A stretch of 6,147 nt of DNA. It comes from Litoreibacter sp. Its GTDB lineage: Bacteria > Pseudomonadota > Alphaproteobacteria > Rhodobacterales > Rhodobacteraceae. A program made the position numbers and the translations under genes. This document shows positions 5,199-6,147 of this stretch, one piece after another. The first letter of the stretch is position 1. Every line of letters begins with the position of its first letter. The notes below the pieces were generated by a model that was not told the DNA's origin, ran no database searches, and was given only the letters and a program-made list of their open reading frames with translations. The stretch covers positions 1-6,147 of the forward strand of contig JABDPP010000284.1 of NCBI GenBank assembly GCA_013042765.1, read 5' to 3'.

Positions 5199-6147
5199 TT
5201 AGTTGACCATTGCGTTGAACTTCTGGGCTGCCTCGATGTTGGTGGCGCCTACGTCACCTTCAAACTTGGCCCAGACCGGCTTCATGGCGTCTACCCAAGC
5301 CTGACGCTGTTCTCCGTCGAGCTGACGGATCGTGCCACCGGCTTCAAGGATCGAGGCCTTGGCGGATTCGTTCACCTTGGTGGACTCGGAGTTCCGTGCC
5401 TCGGTGACTTCCTTGAGGATCGTCATGAACTGGTCGCGCATATCGGCGTCCAGGCCATCCAGCCAGTCAACGCTTGCAACAACGAGGTAGTCGATGATGC
5501 CGTGGTTGGTTTCGGTCACACCGTCCTGAACTTCGAAGAACTTACGCCCGTAGATGTTGGACCAGGTGTTCTCCTGACCATCCACAACTCCCTGCTGCAG
5601 TGCGCCGTAAACCTCGGAGAAGGCCATCTTCTGGGGCGAACCGCCAATGGCTTCCATCTGGGCAACCAGAACTTCAGACGGCTGCACGCGGAATTTCAGG
5701 CCTGCTGCGTCGGTGGGCAGGATGAGCGGCTTGCTTGCCGACATCTGCTTCATGCCATTGTGCCAGAAGGCCAGACCCTGAAGGCCGCGCTTCTGCATCG
5801 AATCAAGCATGGACTGACCGGTTTCGGAGCTCTGGAATGCGTCGACGGCGTTGATGTCCTTGAACATGAACGGCAGATCAAAGATGCGGTATTTCTTGGT
5901 GAAGGCTTCGAACTTCGACAGCGAGGGCGCGGCCAGCTGCACGTCGCCGTTCAGCATCGCCTCGAGGACCTGGTCATCGTTGTAGAGGGTGGAGTTCGGA
6001 TAGACCTCCACGCACATCTTGCCGTCCATCTCTTCGTTTACGCGGGTACGCAGCAGTTCTGCCGCGATACCCTTGGGGTGACGGTCGGTGTTCGTCACGT
6101 GCGCGAACTTGACGACGATCTCGCCGTCGTCGCAGCCGGCTTCCTGC
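5199..6147 (-). CDS. dctP: TRAP transporter substrate-binding protein DctP, 5' end outside window
   Basis: This is the periplasmic solute-binding subunit of the TRAP transporter, delivering an organic acid to DctQM. About 315 residues are visible; the frame is open to the right edge, and the GTG at 6098 is only an internal valine codon. The visible part begins near the mature N-terminus (GCDDGEIVVKFAHVTNTDRH), so the signal peptide lies outside the window. DctP-family features are VEVYPNSTLYNDD, FDLPFMFKD, GLAFWHNGMKQMS, GLKFRVQPSEV with the arginine expected to bind the substrate carboxylate, and FSEVYGALQQGVVDGQEN with a binding-pocket asparagine. The sequence resembles the C4-dicarboxylate DctP of Rhodobacter more than other TRAP binding proteins. 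Two cysteines, one in GCDDGE and one in KMCVEVYP, might form a disulfide. A C4-dicarboxylate substrate (malate, fumarate, succinate) is the best guess; a C3-sulfonate is the contextual alternative. The stop TAA at 5199 is followed by the intercistronic stem-loop. Confidence 0.93.
   Translation of the reverse strand, partial: QEAGCDDGEIVVKFAHVTNTDRHPKGIAAELLRTRVNEEMDGKMCVEVYPNSTLYNDDQVLEAMLNGDVQLAAPSLSKFEAFTKKYRIFDLPFMFKDINAVDAFQSSETGQSMLDSMQKRGLQGLAFWHNGMKQMSASKPLILPTDAAGLKFRVQPSEVLVAQMEAIGGSPQKMAFSEVYGALQQGVVDGQENTWSNIYGRKFFEVQDGVTETNHGIIDYLVVASVDWLDGLDADMRDQFMTILKEVTEARNSESTKVNESAKASILEAGGTIRQLDGEQRQAWVDAMKPVWAKFEGDVGATNIEAAQKFNAMVN

Noticed and set aside
5199..6098. DctP starting at GTG 6098
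   Set aside because: The frame continues with family-typical residues (GCDDGEIVVKFAH) to the window edge, and a periplasmic protein needs an upstream signal peptide, so this GTG is an internal valine codon.

Overview
The window looks like part of an alphaproteobacterial chromosome, most likely Rhodobacterales (Roseobacter group). It is fairly GC-rich, the genes are tightly packed, and the TRAP solute-binding protein closely resembles the DctP type I associate with that group. The taxonomic call is inference from gene type and composition; there is no rRNA or other marker here.

Left part, plus strand (1-3008): a LysR-type regulator is followed by an AT-rich 96-base gap that carries overlapping inverted repeats. 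After it come three tightly coupled genes: comD and comE, the alpha and beta subunits of a thiamine-diphosphate sulfopyruvate decarboxylase, and a D-2-hydroxyacid dehydrogenase that resembles SlcC, the (S)-sulfolactate dehydrogenase. Gaps are 2 bases (comD-comE) and a 1-base overlap (comE-slcC). Read as a pathway, the operon would oxidise (S)-sulfolactate to 3-sulfopyruvate and decarboxylate that to sulfoacetaldehyde. The next expected step, sulfoacetaldehyde acetyltransferase (Xsc) or an alternative, is not in the window.

Centre (3009-3061): a strong 11-bp hairpin with T-rich sides lies between the two convergent operons and should terminate transcription in both directions.

Right part, minus strand (3062-6147): a tripartite TRAP transporter operon in the order dctP (5' end cut by the window edge), dctQ, dctM. 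A perfect 12-bp stem-loop and a smaller dyad sit between dctP and dctQ, where they could let the binding protein be made in excess over the membrane subunits. The proteins look like the C4-dicarboxylate DctPQM type. Proximity to the sulfolactate genes makes a sulfonate substrate possible, but the operons are convergent and separately transcribed, so this is not shown.

Nothing here is a clearly new system. The most useful leads are the compact LysR-comDE-slcC sulfonate module with its candidate operator array, the unresolved substrate of the TRAP transporter, and the dctP-dctQ intergenic RNA structures. I saw no tRNA, rRNA, CRISPR array, insertion sequence or phage signal.
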